From Chloroflexota bacterium (GTDB taxonomy: Bacteria > Chloroflexota > Dehalococcoidia > Lucifugimonadales > Lucifugimonadaceae), in contig JABMNO010000075.1 in NCBI GenBank assembly GCA_013204555.1, forward strand, positions 1 to 32,763: a stretch of DNA of 32,763 bases. The letters are read 5' to 3'. Position 1 is the stretch's first letter; each line of letters begins with the position of its first letter. Below are positions 1-7,942 of the stretch, in pieces. Made by a program: the position numbers and the translations under genes. Below the pieces are notes generated by a model. That model saw nothing but the letters and a program-made list of their open reading frames with translations. It was not told where the DNA came from and ran no database searches.

Positions 1-1363
1 CTGCACGTGCAGATGTTTCAATGTCGAGCCCGGACATACCGAATGCGCCATCTCCCATCATGTTTAGGCAGAAGCGCTCAGGCTTTGCCATCTTGGCGCC
101 AATCATTAGAGGGATGGAGAAGCCGAGGTGCGTCGTCTTGCCCCAGCCAACGTAGCTGTGAGGCGTTGTTGCGGTGTAGAAAGGCACAATCTGGTCACGA
201 GGAGCTCCGGCGTCATGGGTGACTACGGAGTTGTCGTGGTCCAGGTTCAGGTTCAGTTCGTGGATGACCCTGTACGGGCTGATAGGTGTGCTGTCATTAG
301 TCAGGTAGGGCATCCATGCGTCCTGCCACTCCTTGCGTGCCGCAGCAACTCGCTCACGGACGCCGGTGGTGCGACCACCTTCACCAACGGCCGCCTTGGC
401 CTCGTCGATCAGCGCTGCAAGTGTGAGCTTTGCATCACCAGCCAGGCCGATTGAGACCGGGGTGTCGCCGTTGATCTCTTCCGAGTTCAGCACGGAGTGA
501 ATGACAAACTTGCCGTCCGGGATCTTTTGCGCATAACCGGAAGCCGTAAGGGATGCGCCAACTGCAAAGAGAACATCACACTCGTCAATCCACTGTCGCG
601 CAGGTGAGGTGGCGGTCTGTCCACCAGCACCAACTGAAAGCGGGTGGGTCTCATTGAACGCAGACTTACCCGGCATAGTTGTAAAGACCGGAATATCAAG
701 CAGTTCGGCAAGCTCCTGGAGCTCCGCCGTGGCGTCTGCCATCATCACACCCTGGCCGGCCCAGAGGAGCGGATTCTTGGCGTTCACCAGTTTTGCGACC
801 ACGTCTTTGATATCTGAAGCGGATGGCATTGACCTCACCGCGCCTGGTGACGTGTAGTTCATCGCCTCTTCGGGGATTGGCTGGGACATTATGTCTGAGG
901 GCAGTTCAACAGCCACAGGACCTGGACGACCAGTTCGGAGTTTGTGAAATGCACGGCGCATGACGCTGCCGGTGGCTTCAGGCTTGGTGACAAACTCTGC
1001 CGACTTGACGACTGTCTCCCACGTCTTTACGGCTGAAAAGTTCGGGCTGATGTGCAGCCTGTCGATGGGGTTTCCACCGGGGAGAACCAGAATCGGAATA
1101 TTGTCAGCGTTTGCCTGGGCGAGCCCACCGACTGAGTTTTCAGCACCGGCCTGTGATTGCATCATCACGACGCCAAAGGTGTTGGGGCCGCTCACCCGGG
1201 AGAAGCCATCGGCTGCCATAACCGCACCACGCTCGTGGCGGAATGCAATTGGTCGGATGCCTTCTTTAGACGCTGCTTCGATCAAAGGATGGTTTGGGAA
1301 GCAAGCGATCCACTCGACGCCTTCGTCCTTGAGTATCTTTGCGATGTATTCGATGCCGTTCAT
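1..1363 (-). CDS. Thiamine-diphosphate-dependent enzyme, acetolactate synthase-like (3' end outside window)
   Basis: Reading leftward from an ATG at 1363, 454 codons are open to the window edge, so the C-terminus is missing. The N-terminal PYR domain carries the FRHERGAVMAADGFSR motif with the conserved activating glutamate (E44). A central domain of the acetolactate-synthase type follows (LLWAGQGVMMADA, then a segment starting FAVGASL). Near the edge lies GDGAFGMSGLDIE, the first half of the ThDP/Mg-binding motif; the matching asparagine falls outside the window. The family performs carboligation or decarboxylation of 2-oxo acids. No small regulatory subunit is visible, so a true acetolactate synthase is not assured; a benzoylformate-decarboxylase-like or other 2-oxoacid decarboxylase is possible. 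It lies downstream of a MOSC gene on the same strand with a 189-base spacer in which I see nothing convincing. The ribosome site is weak (GGATC). Confidence 0.85.
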   Translation of the reverse strand, partial: MNGIEYIAKILKDEGVEWIACFPNHPLIEAASKEGIRPIAFRHERGAVMAADGFSRVSGPNTFGVVMMQSQAGAENSVGGLAQANADNIPILVLPGGNPIDRLHISPNFSAVKTWETVVKSAEFVTKPEATGSVMRRAFHKLRTGRPGPVAVELPSDIMSQPIPEEAMNYTSPGAVRSMPSASDIKDVVAKLVNAKNPLLWAGQGVMMADATAELQELAELLDIPVFTTMPGKSAFNETHPLSVGAGGQTATSPARQWIDECDVLFAVGASLTASGYAQKIPDGKFVIHSVLNSEEINGDTPVSIGLAGDAKLTLAALIDEAKAAVGEGGRTTGVRERVAAARKEWQDAWMPYLTNDSTPISPYRVIHELNLNLDHDNSVVTHDAGAPRDQIVPFYTATTPHSYVGWGKTTHLGFSIPLMIGAKMAKPERFCLNMMGDGAFGMSGLDIETSARA

Positions 1364-1552
1364 TTGGTGATCCAGTGCTCTGTGCAGTGCGTTGATTCGA
1401 GGATAGGTCGACGGCGGTGAGTTTACATGTGCTCGGGCTCAGGCGTGGAGGGAGTGGGATGCTTCGAGTACCTCAGCATGGCGTGTATCGCGCCTTTGCA
1501 TGGCGCACGCCTGATCAGGATCGAGGAGTGAGGGTAATCGAAGATCTATTGG

Positions 1553-1978
1553 TTAGTCTGAGAGAGCGACTTCATCGCCAACGCTGATTTTTCCACCGGC
1601 CAGGGGAGTTACGAAGATACCGCGTTTATCGCTCATCTTTTCCAGGAGGCCGGGACGGATTGACTCAACGAATGAGCACGGATCACAGAGTTCGCCGATT
1701 TCAAATTCAATTGAACCGCCAATTGTGAGTTTCTGGCCTGGCTGTAGACCCAACAGTTCTATTCCGTCGACCGTCAGGTTTTCTCTAATTTGGCCTGCCT
1801 CAAGGCCAAGTTCGTCCATGACCGATTTGTCCATTACAAGGATCTGGCGGTCGCTCCCAGCTTTCGCGTGACGATCTCCGGCGAGGCCGGTGCCAGCGAT
1901 GACTTCTGCACTTTCGACCACGTTCATTGGTTGGCCAGAGGCGATGTTGAGTCGAATGTCGATTACTTTGCCGGGCAT
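1553..1978 (-). CDS. MOSC domain-containing protein
   Basis: A 141-residue protein that is essentially a single MOSC (molybdenum cofactor sulfurase C-terminal) domain. Visible family features are GLAGDRHAKAGSDRQI near residues 31-46, IRENLTVDGI near 64-73, and the cysteine motif ELCDPCSF with C98 and C101. The C-terminus (GIFVTPLAGGKISVGDEV) is the usual end of the fold. MOSC proteins bind or transfer sulfur in molybdenum-cofactor metabolism; stand-alone versions such as YiiM act in reduction of N-hydroxylated bases, but this protein is shorter than those. The start is supported by GGAG seven bases upstream of the ATG. Three other loci in the window encode molybdenum-cofactor enzymes or accessory proteins, so a cofactor role is plausible but inferred. 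Confidence 0.85.
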   Translation of the reverse strand: MPGKVIDIRLNIASGQPMNVVESAEVIAGTGLAGDRHAKAGSDRQILVMDKSVMDELGLEAGQIRENLTVDGIELLGLQPGQKLTIGGSIEFEIGELCDPCSFVESIRPGLLEKMSDKRGIFVTPLAGGKISVGDEVALSD

Positions 1979-2027
1979 ATGGATTCTCCGTGAAGCAGAT
2001 GTGTAGTTGGGTGGTGGATGTGGAACG

Positions 2028-2060
2028 CCCTAACCCTAACCCTCGCCCAGAGGGCGAGGG
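2028..2060. repeat. Palindromic repeat with tandem CCCTAA units
   Basis: Two CCCTAA units (2028-2039) lead directly into a perfect 9-bp hairpin, CCCTCGCCC (2040-2048), loop AGA, GGGCGAGGG (2052-2060). It lies 13 bases past the stop codon of the mannonate-dehydratase-like gene. On the minus strand the hairpin is followed by TTAGGG repeats rather than a T tract, so it is a poor intrinsic terminator. GC-rich palindromes joined to TTAGGG-like sequence are common as dispersed intergenic repeats in bacterial genomes. A partial echo (GAGGGCGAGGGC) occurs at about 2092-2103 inside the end of the neighbouring gene. Confidence 0.6.
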
Positions 2061-2073
2061 AACAGTTGGCGCC

Positions 2074-3090
2074 CTATGATGCGCTATGTTCGAGGGCGAG
2101 GGCAGCTTGCATTGTGGCTCTCGCGTATCCGACTGTGTATGCGAAACCAGTGAACATGCCTGAAGAGATGCTTTCGTCTGGTCGCTCGAGGTCCACATCC
2201 ATCTGGGGCGGGTGCTCTGGATAGAGCGTGCGGGGGTATTGTTGCCGCACTAACTCTTGCATTACGCCGAGCATATCGACTTCGCCCTGGTCCAGGAATA
2301 CTTCTGTGTACTTCTCGCGAGGTATGTGTGAAATCACGTTGCGGAAATGTACGTGGTTGATCCGATCGCGCTCTCCAAGGTAGCGACAGACCTCAATCGG
2401 GTCCTCGCCAAGCTCTCGGGTTACACCGCAGTCGAATGTCATTCCATTGGCGGGGGAGTCGATAATATCGACAAGTTTCTTCCATCCCTCAAGACTTCCC
2501 ATGATCTGACCGGAGCCGCGGCTGATTGGTGGTGGTGGATCATTGGGGTGCAAAGCCAATCGCACGCCACTCTCAACGGCCACGGGGATCACTGCCTTGA
2601 GGAAGTAGGTGATGTTGCCCCACATCTCATCCAGCGAGTGGGCGCCTTCTTCCGGCAGCGGCGGAAGATCCTTCACCCGATCGTAATCAAAACTCTCAAG
2701 CTTGGCACCACCTCGTCCTTCGGCCTTCCGGTAGCCCTCAGTGATGCGATGGGCGTAGAAGTTGTATTCGACCACTGGCAGGCCAGTCTTACCGGCGGCA
2801 CGCACTGACTCAATGACTTTCTCAATATCCTCGTCGCGGCCATCACGTCCGTAGATTGCGTTTGGGAACCCGGCGATCATCATGTTTCCGAGCGTCAGAC
2901 CTGCTTCGGAGAGAGTGGCCTGACGTGAGGAAATTGTTTCGTAGGTCCACGGGATATTTGAGTCGGACATCAACACGGTATCAACGCCGAGCTGCTTTAC
3001 TCGTCTTAGTGTTCTCGGCTCAAGATTGAGAACTGTGAGACAGAGTTTGGGCGTTGAATCAGTTTCAACGAAATTACCTGTTGATCTCAT
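2074..3090 (-). CDS. Mannonate dehydratase-like protein (UxuA family)
   Basis: A 338-residue TIM-barrel protein of the UxuA/xylose-isomerase-like group. Family motifs in order are VEYNFYAHRITEGY, LALHPNDPPPP, MTFDCGVTRE, INHVHFRNV, FLDQGEVDM and YPEHPPQMDVD, which hold the histidine, cysteine and aspartate metal ligands expected for mannonate dehydratase. UxuA dehydrates D-mannonate to 2-keto-3-deoxy-D-gluconate. This protein is shorter than the E. coli enzyme (about 394 residues), so the substrate could be a related sugar acid. It ends with TAG at 2074 just before a palindromic repeat. It lies 38 bases downstream of a phosphotransferase gene on the same strand, probably in one transcript. 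The ATG has GGAG upstream at a rather long spacing of about 11 bases. Confidence 0.85.
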   Translation of the reverse strand: MRSTGNFVETDSTPKLCLTVLNLEPRTLRRVKQLGVDTVLMSDSNIPWTYETISSRQATLSEAGLTLGNMMIAGFPNAIYGRDGRDEDIEKVIESVRAAGKTGLPVVEYNFYAHRITEGYRKAEGRGGAKLESFDYDRVKDLPPLPEEGAHSLDEMWGNITYFLKAVIPVAVESGVRLALHPNDPPPPISRGSGQIMGSLEGWKKLVDIIDSPANGMTFDCGVTRELGEDPIEVCRYLGERDRINHVHFRNVISHIPREKYTEVFLDQGEVDMLGVMQELVRQQYPRTLYPEHPPQMDVDLERPDESISSGMFTGFAYTVGYARATMQAALALEHSAS

Positions 3091-3128
3091 TGTTGGTGGA
3101 TCTCCATTCCTATGAGTTTAAGTGTGTC

Positions 3129-4166
3129 TCAAGTATCAGATCGGACTTTTGTCATAGCTTGCTTCACGAATTCATTGTGGCGTTTGCGCACCAGGTCGGC
3201 TGTCATGTCCGTTCGACCAAGCTCAACCCACCCTGTCAGCCACATTGATGGATCAGGCATCGCCCTCAAACCTGAGATCAGGTTCCAGAATGGAACAGTA
3301 GCCAGTCGTATGCCTCTTATCGATTCGTAGGTATCCAGGAACCTATCCGCTGCATCCATGCCAAACAATATCGCAAGATCTTGCCGGCAGTAACTTACAT
3401 CGGTGGTCGGATCGCCGACGCCCGGGTGTTCCCAATCGACGATTCCGGAGAGTTTACCTCGCCACCAGAGCGTATTTCCTGGCCAGTAATCCGTGTGGCA
3501 TAGGACCTTCTCGGAAGATGTGGGCCAATGTTGTTCGCATAGATCCCATGCCTCCTTTCCAAACGCGTGCTCGCGAGTCCGCTTAATTTGGCCCGCCGAA
3601 TTGTGGTGATCCCGAGCGGATTGGTCATGATCCCCAGGGAACTCCAGATTGATATTCGAGATGTCTATCTCATGGAGGGTTGCTAATCCACGGGCCAGTT
3701 CATCCAGCCAGTTGTTCAAATTAGTGGGGGAGAGGATTGATCTGCCGCGAACTCTGGATTGAATCATCCCGGGTACGCCAAGAAGAGAACCGGTGGAGTC
3801 TGAGTAGATTACGCGCGGTGCGTTTACAGGTGTCGATTCGAGGAGCCGAAGAAACGTGAGTTCCCGCTCTACAACGTCTGGATATTCGCTAAGTATTTGA
3901 TCGCTGTAACGCCTGATTACAAACTTATCGCGCTTGCCATCGGTGGTCAGAACAGTGAGTTCGTGCATTCCGCACCCCAACCCGCCCTTCATCCGTCGAA
4001 GGTTGGCGAGCGCACTACCAGGGGAGACCTGTTGAATTACAGCATCGATAACGTCTCGATGGGGACTCTTGCGTAGTTGTTCGGCGGCTGGCACGGATGC
4101 GCGGCTCCAGAAGATGATGGAGAGTTGAACGTGGACTGATGTCCCAATTTCCAACATGATGACCAT
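3129..4166 (-). CDS. Phosphotransferase enzyme family protein (APH/choline-kinase-like)
   Basis: A 345-residue protein with the aminoglycoside-phosphotransferase/choline-kinase fold. The catalytic loop CHTDYWPGNTLWW has H224, D226 and N231 of the Brenner HxDxxxxN motif. The metal-binding GIVDWEHPGVGDPTTD follows about 15 residues later. The N-lobe has MKGGLGCGMHELTVLT and a lysine/arginine strand (KFVIRRY). Such proteins phosphorylate small hydroxylated molecules, often a sugar, amino alcohol or antibiotic; nothing here fixes the substrate. The ATG at 4166 is preceded by AAGGAG seven bases upstream, a strong ribosome site. That start makes the gene overlap the divergent stress-protein gene by 11 bases. 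The first 25 or so residues are not recognisable as kinase fold, so an alternative later start is conceivable. Confidence 0.8.
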   Translation of the reverse strand: MVIMLEIGTSVHVQLSIIFWSRASVPAAEQLRKSPHRDVIDAVIQQVSPGSALANLRRMKGGLGCGMHELTVLTTDGKRDKFVIRRYSDQILSEYPDVVERELTFLRLLESTPVNAPRVIYSDSTGSLLGVPGMIQSRVRGRSILSPTNLNNWLDELARGLATLHEIDISNINLEFPGDHDQSARDHHNSAGQIKRTREHAFGKEAWDLCEQHWPTSSEKVLCHTDYWPGNTLWWRGKLSGIVDWEHPGVGDPTTDVSYCRQDLAILFGMDAADRFLDTYESIRGIRLATVPFWNLISGLRAMPDPSMWLTGWVELGRTDMTADLVRKRHNEFVKQAMTKVRSDT

Positions 4167-5106
4167 ATCCCATCTCCTTATTCCCCTCGACGGCTCTCGG
4201 GTTTCCGAAGCTGTACTGCCGCTTGTAGCCGATCTGGCGGTGAAGATGAAGCTGCCGGTGACACTGTTCCGCTCGGTGGACCCGGCAACAGTGGAAGAGG
4301 AGGTTCACTATGGCGTTGTGGGAGGGCATCCTGTTCGCACTGACAAGGTTCGGCGTAATCGCTCATTCGATGGGCTGGACGGCGACGTCAAGGCTGCGAA
4401 GGATTATCTCGCCAAGAATCAGGGCAGACTGGGTGTACGTGGCATTCAGTGCGATATACATGTGCCGGTGGGCGATGCTTCTCTCGCGCTGCAGGAGATC
4501 GCCGACAAACTAGGGGCGTTCATTGTGATGGCCACCCACGGGTGGAGCGGTACCGATTCTGAAGCGATGGGCAGCGTAGCTTCCAGAATACTTACGTTCT
4601 CAAAAAGCCCGGTGATTCTTACTCGTCCCATTCTGTCAGGCGCCGAAGCAGGTGGGCTGTACGGGATCCGCAAAGTCGTTGTTGGGCTAGACGGCTCGAG
4701 ACAGGCCGAGTTCGCTATCCCGGCTGCTTCTGAGATGGCGAATGCTATGGGGGCAGAGTTGGTCTACCTACGATCAAGCGGCGCCGGGCTTCGATTTTCC
4801 TCGGCCGATGCAGTTGAGCGGGCTGAACAGGAGTGCAGGGAATATCTGATTGGCATGATGCGTGCGGCCGCTAATAAGGGCATAAAAGTCCGCGGCGAAG
4901 GGTTGTCGGGGGCTCCGGCCGCTGATCTCATTGAGTTTGCCACCAAGAATCCAGGGACCCTATTCGCCATGACCAGACCTCAGCGTGCGCAGCGTTCTAG
5001 AGTTGTCCTGGGTAGCGTGACTGATGCCCTGGTTCGTTCAGGAGTGTGTCCGGTACTGCTCATACCAGCGGCAGATGAGTTAACGCAGGCTCTGAGAAGT
5101 GCATAG
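4156..5106 (+). CDS. Universal stress protein, two tandem UspA domains
   Basis: A 316-residue protein with two UspA repeats. The first starts HLLIPLDGSRVSEAVLPL (from about residue 6) and ends VASRILTFSKSPVILTRP; the second starts KVVVGLDGSRQAEFAIPA (from about 174) and ends SVTDALVRSGVCPVLLIP. The canonical ATP-binding motif is G-x2-G-x9-G-S/T. Repeat 1 reads A-T-H-G-x9-G-S, missing the first glycine, and repeat 2 keeps only the final GS, so nucleotide binding may be weakened. ATG codons occur at 4156 and 4159; the usual Usp N-terminus fits either. No ribosome site is evident. The 5' end overlaps that of the divergent kinase gene. Role: cytoplasmic stress response, inferred from family. Confidence 0.88.
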   Translation: MMTISHLLIPLDGSRVSEAVLPLVADLAVKMKLPVTLFRSVDPATVEEEVHYGVVGGHPVRTDKVRRNRSFDGLDGDVKAAKDYLAKNQGRLGVRGIQCDIHVPVGDASLALQEIADKLGAFIVMATHGWSGTDSEAMGSVASRILTFSKSPVILTRPILSGAEAGGLYGIRKVVVGLDGSRQAEFAIPAASEMANAMGAELVYLRSSGAGLRFSSADAVERAEQECREYLIGMMRAAANKGIKVRGEGLSGAPAADLIEFATKNPGTLFAMTRPQRAQRSRVVLGSVTDALVRSGVCPVLLIPAADELTQALRSA

Positions 5107-5206
5107 TCGCATGCCTATCCAAACGCCCGAAATCGAACCATATGAGACATGGATTAACAGTCATGAGTGACAACAAACGTCACCGGCGTAGAGGTAATTC
5201 CAGGTT

Positions 5207-5629
5207 ATGACAACCGAAAATATTGGCAATTTGAGTGCGCGTATAGCGAGTCTTTCATTCTTGCGAGGCGATGTAACGGAACTCAAACATCGAATGGCGC
5301 TGATTGACGAGCTAAAGCAACACGTTGATGACCTGGAACGGCGCATCAGCACGCTACTCGATCCAGCTGTTGAAGAAAAAGTCGACGGAGAAACTCACAA
5401 AGCGACTAGTCTTCCGGATCTATCGGCCGCCTCTGGGCGATCACTACTTCACGATATCCAGAGTCATTTCGTATGCGAATCCTGTGGATCAACGCATCTG
5501 ATTGCGGCGCTGGTGAAATGTACCGAGTGCAATCATCAGGCTTGGTTTGGATGGAGCCCGGCGCCGGAGCAGAAGCGTAAACGCGAGAAACCGACTACGA
5601 CCCAGGAGGTCCGAAACGCTCGGTCCTGA
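5207..5629 (+). CDS. Small protein with coiled coil and C-terminal zinc ribbon
   Basis: A 140-residue protein of unknown function. Residues about 15-55 look like a charged helix or coiled coil (LRGDVTELKHRMALIDELKQ and onward). The C-terminal third has a four-cysteine zinc ribbon, FVCESCGSTHLIAALVKCTE followed by CNH, i.e. two CxxC pairs separated by 12 residues, ending in a basic tail. Zinc ribbons of this kind bind nucleic acid or protein partners; no function is assigned. The ATG overlaps the stop of a 15-codon reading frame at 5163-5210 (TTATGAC). The last 35 bases overlap the end of the convergent reductase gene. Confidence 0.65.
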   Translation: MTTENIGNLSARIASLSFLRGDVTELKHRMALIDELKQHVDDLERRISTLLDPAVEEKVDGETHKATSLPDLSAASGRSLLHDIQSHFVCESCGSTHLIAALVKCTECNHQAWFGWSPAPEQKRKREKPTTTQEVRNARS

Positions 5630-6335
5630 TCGATTGAAAGGGCACGCCAGCGGCGAGGGCGAGACTTGCCACGGTTTCCACGAACCCGTCCGACCCACAG
5701 GCGAAAACCTGTGGGGTCTCTTTCAAGAACGCTAATGCGTCCTCGATCAGTTGAGATCGAACTCTTCCACGTTCGCCAGTCCAATCTGGGTTAGTTTCCC
5801 TTGTGAGGGTTATAGCTGAGTGAAGCTTTGGATCTTGCTTATGGAAAGTAGTTATCTCATCCCTGAAGATCACATCATTTTCAGTTCGAGCACTGTAGAT
5901 GAGCGCTGCCCGCACTGAAGAACCTGTGGCGCTGCGGTGCCTGAGCATGGACATCAGAGGGACTATTCCTGAACCACCGGCGAGCAGAAGCAGCGGGCGA
6001 TTGCCGCTTGAGGCCCAGGTGAACGGGCCTCCGATGGGGCCTCGCATCTCGATCTCATCGCCGACTTGGACAACTTCATGGAAAAATGGAGACACTTCGC
6101 CGTTCTCAATCATCTCGATGGTGAGTTCGATCACACCCTCGAGTTCTGGCGCTGAAGCTATCGAGTAGCTTCGCTGGGCCTGATAGCCGTCCGGTGCGGT
6201 CAAGCGGACATCATAGTGCTGACCTGAGCGAAACGCCGGGCGATCGTCAAACCTCAGGCGGTACGTCTTAGCTCGAGGTGTTTCATCGATGATTTTCTCA
6301 ACGATCGCCTTCTGCCACGAAATACGCTTCTGCAT
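5595..6335 (-). CDS. FAD-binding oxidoreductase (ferredoxin-NADP reductase family), partner of the sulfite-oxidase-like protein
   Basis: A 246-residue protein with an FAD domain (RSYSIAS near residue 57, the RxYS flavin motif) and an NAD(P)H domain (AGGSGIVPLMSMLRH, ALIYSARTENDVIFRDE, FACGSDGFVETVASLALAAG, ending RTERFG). No 2Fe-2S domain is present; the protein stops right after the RTERFG element. It begins 12 bases after the stop of the upstream molybdoenzyme gene, with AAGGA five bases from its ATG, so the two are almost certainly one operon. The reductase probably moves electrons between NAD(P)H and the molybdenum enzyme; this pairing recurs widely for the cytoplasmic sulfite-oxidase-like family, but the physiological substrate is unknown. 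Confidence 0.9.
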   Translation of the reverse strand: MQKRISWQKAIVEKIIDETPRAKTYRLRFDDRPAFRSGQHYDVRLTAPDGYQAQRSYSIASAPELEGVIELTIEMIENGEVSPFFHEVVQVGDEIEMRGPIGGPFTWASSGNRPLLLLAGGSGIVPLMSMLRHRSATGSSVRAALIYSARTENDVIFRDEITTFHKQDPKLHSAITLTRETNPDWTGERGRVRSQLIEDALAFLKETPQVFACGSDGFVETVASLALAAGVPFQSIRTERFGPPGS

Positions 6336-6347
6336 TGGGATCCTTGA

Positions 6348-6947
6348 TTAGTCACCCCAGTAGCGTTCTTCTCGCCATGGGTCGCCGCGCATGTGATAGC
6401 CAGACGCCTCCCAGAATCCTGGTGCGTCTTCATCCATCAACTTGATACTGTTCACCCATTTCGCGCTCTTCCAGAGATAGAGGTGAGGAATGAGTAGGCG
6501 CGCAGGGCCGCCGTGATTCGGCTCAAGCGGCTCGCCTTCGAATTCAAGGGCCAGCCACGCTTTGCCTCCCGTTACATCGTCGAGAGGGAGATTCGTTGTG
6601 TAGCCGCCGTATGACGAGATCATCACGTACTCTTCGGTCACGTCACCAACGGCGGCAATCAACGTATCGAATGACACGCCCTTCCACTCGCTATCGAGCT
6701 TGGACCACTTTGTTACGCAGTGCAGGTCTACCGTGATCTCCTCCTGAGGCAGCGCCATGATCTGGTCCCAACTCCATGCTGCAAGAGGGGTGTTACCCCG
6801 GATGATCTCGAACGACCAGTTGGACATGTCTACTCTGGGCGTGGGGCCTGCGGTGAGCGTTGGGAATCCAGTCTCGTAGTACTGGCCGGGCGGTATCTCC
6901 CGCGGGGGTTCCGGGCGGCGCATTCCGAAAAATCCTCTTGTTACCAA
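6348..6947 (-). CDS. Sulfite oxidase-like molybdopterin oxidoreductase (single domain)
   Basis: A 199-residue protein made of the molybdopterin-binding domain of the sulfite oxidase superfamily. LPPGQ-like PPGQYYETGFPTLTAGPTPR marks the N-terminus. The likely molybdenum-ligating cysteine is C77 in VDLHCVTKWSKLDSEWKGV. Cofactor-contacting segments include MISSYGGYTTNLPLDD, GGPARLLIPHLYLWKSAKWV and DEDAPGFWEASGYHMRGDPW. It lacks the dimerisation and heme domains of true sulfite oxidase and shows no Tat signal, so it should be cytoplasmic. The start is a TTG at 6947 with GAGAGG six bases upstream; the resulting RGFFGMRR start resembles relatives. First gene of a two-gene unit with the flavin reductase. 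Divergent from a short-chain dehydrogenase across about 126 bases. Substrate unknown. Confidence 0.9.
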   Translation of the reverse strand: MVTRGFFGMRRPEPPREIPPGQYYETGFPTLTAGPTPRVDMSNWSFEIIRGNTPLAAWSWDQIMALPQEEITVDLHCVTKWSKLDSEWKGVSFDTLIAAVGDVTEEYVMISSYGGYTTNLPLDDVTGGKAWLALEFEGEPLEPNHGGPARLLIPHLYLWKSAKWVNSIKLMDEDAPGFWEASGYHMRGDPWREERYWGD

Positions 6948-7073
6948 CTAAGGCCTCTCAAATTATTTGTATGGCGTCCTGCGAAAAGTGTACCCGCCAA
7001 GCCAGTGTAGGCGTAAGAGATGGCTCTATACTCGGCATCTAAGACTCCCGAAACCAAGTATTGGAGAATGACG

Positions 7074-7838
7074 ATGCGATTGGACGGCAAATCAGCCATT
7101 GTGACCGGCGCAGGGAATGGGATTGGAAAGGCTATTGCCGAACTATTTGCCTCAGAAGGCGCCCGGGTCGTGGTGGCGGAGTTAGAAGAAGGGCCGGGCC
7201 GGGGAACGGTTGATTCCATAATTGCGTCTGGTGGAACGGCGGTGTTTCAGCAGACCGATATCTCCAAAGAGTCATCGGTTGAGGCGATGATCTCCGCCGC
7301 GACCGCTGCCCATGGCACTGTGGATATTTTGGTGAATAACGCGGCAGCATTCGTCTTTGGCAAAGTTGAAGACGTGACCGATGCCGACTGGAATCGAGTG
7401 CTTGGGGTCAACGTCATTGGCACATCACACTGCGTCCGACATGTCTTGCCGGTGATGCGCAATGCGGGCGGTGGCTCGATTGTTAATCTGGCTTCCGTCA
7501 GCTCATTCGTCGCGCAGCCTGCATTCATTCCGTATAACGCCAGTAAAGGGGCCGTACTCCAGTTGACGCGTTGCCTTGCGCTGGACCTTGCGGCCGATAA
7601 TATTCGAGTCAACGCCGTCTGTCCGGGGGCGATAAAAACCCGCGCCACTGACCAACACATCGCCTCCCTGGGATTGGACCCGGAGAAGGCGTACGTGGAG
7701 TTCGGTCAGGACTCCCCAATGAAACGTATGGGAGAGGCGTCTGAGATCGCTTACGGAGCACTTTTCCTCGCGTCAGATGAAGCCTCATTCATGACCGGCT
7801 CACATATCGTGATCGATGGCGGTGCAACCATCGATTAG
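7074..7838 (+). CDS. SDR family NAD(P)-dependent oxidoreductase
   Basis: A 254-residue classical short-chain dehydrogenase. The cofactor motif is VTGAGNGIGKAIAELFASEG (TGxxxGxG), followed by NNAA. The catalytic residues fit S141, Y154 and K158 (PYNASKGAVLQLTR), and IRVNAVCPGAIKT and the C-terminal GSHIVIDGGATID are typical. The reading frame is open from 7020, but the ATG at 7074 has GGAG seven bases upstream and gives the usual MRLDGKSAIVTG start, so I prefer it; an ATG at 7068 is also possible. An acidic residue at the end of the second strand (VVVAELEEG) suggests NAD rather than NADP. Substrate not predictable. No obvious terminator follows. Confidence 0.9.
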   Translation: MRLDGKSAIVTGAGNGIGKAIAELFASEGARVVVAELEEGPGRGTVDSIIASGGTAVFQQTDISKESSVEAMISAATAAHGTVDILVNNAAAFVFGKVEDVTDADWNRVLGVNVIGTSHCVRHVLPVMRNAGGGSIVNLASVSSFVAQPAFIPYNASKGAVLQLTRCLALDLAADNIRVNAVCPGAIKTRATDQHIASLGLDPEKAYVEFGQDSPMKRMGEASEIAYGALFLASDEASFMTGSHIVIDGGATID

Positions 7839-7942
7839 CATCATGTGTGTACACGCTCCAATGTAACGAGTAGCACAAACCCACACTGGCAATCGGATCA
7901 TCACACCTGTGACCAAGTCCCCGATGGCGCTAACTTGGATAT

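Noticed and set aside
2028..2039. Telomere-like repeat (TTAGGG) indicating a eukaryotic or linear end
   Set aside because: Only two units occur, embedded between bacterial genes and attached to a bacterial-type palindrome.
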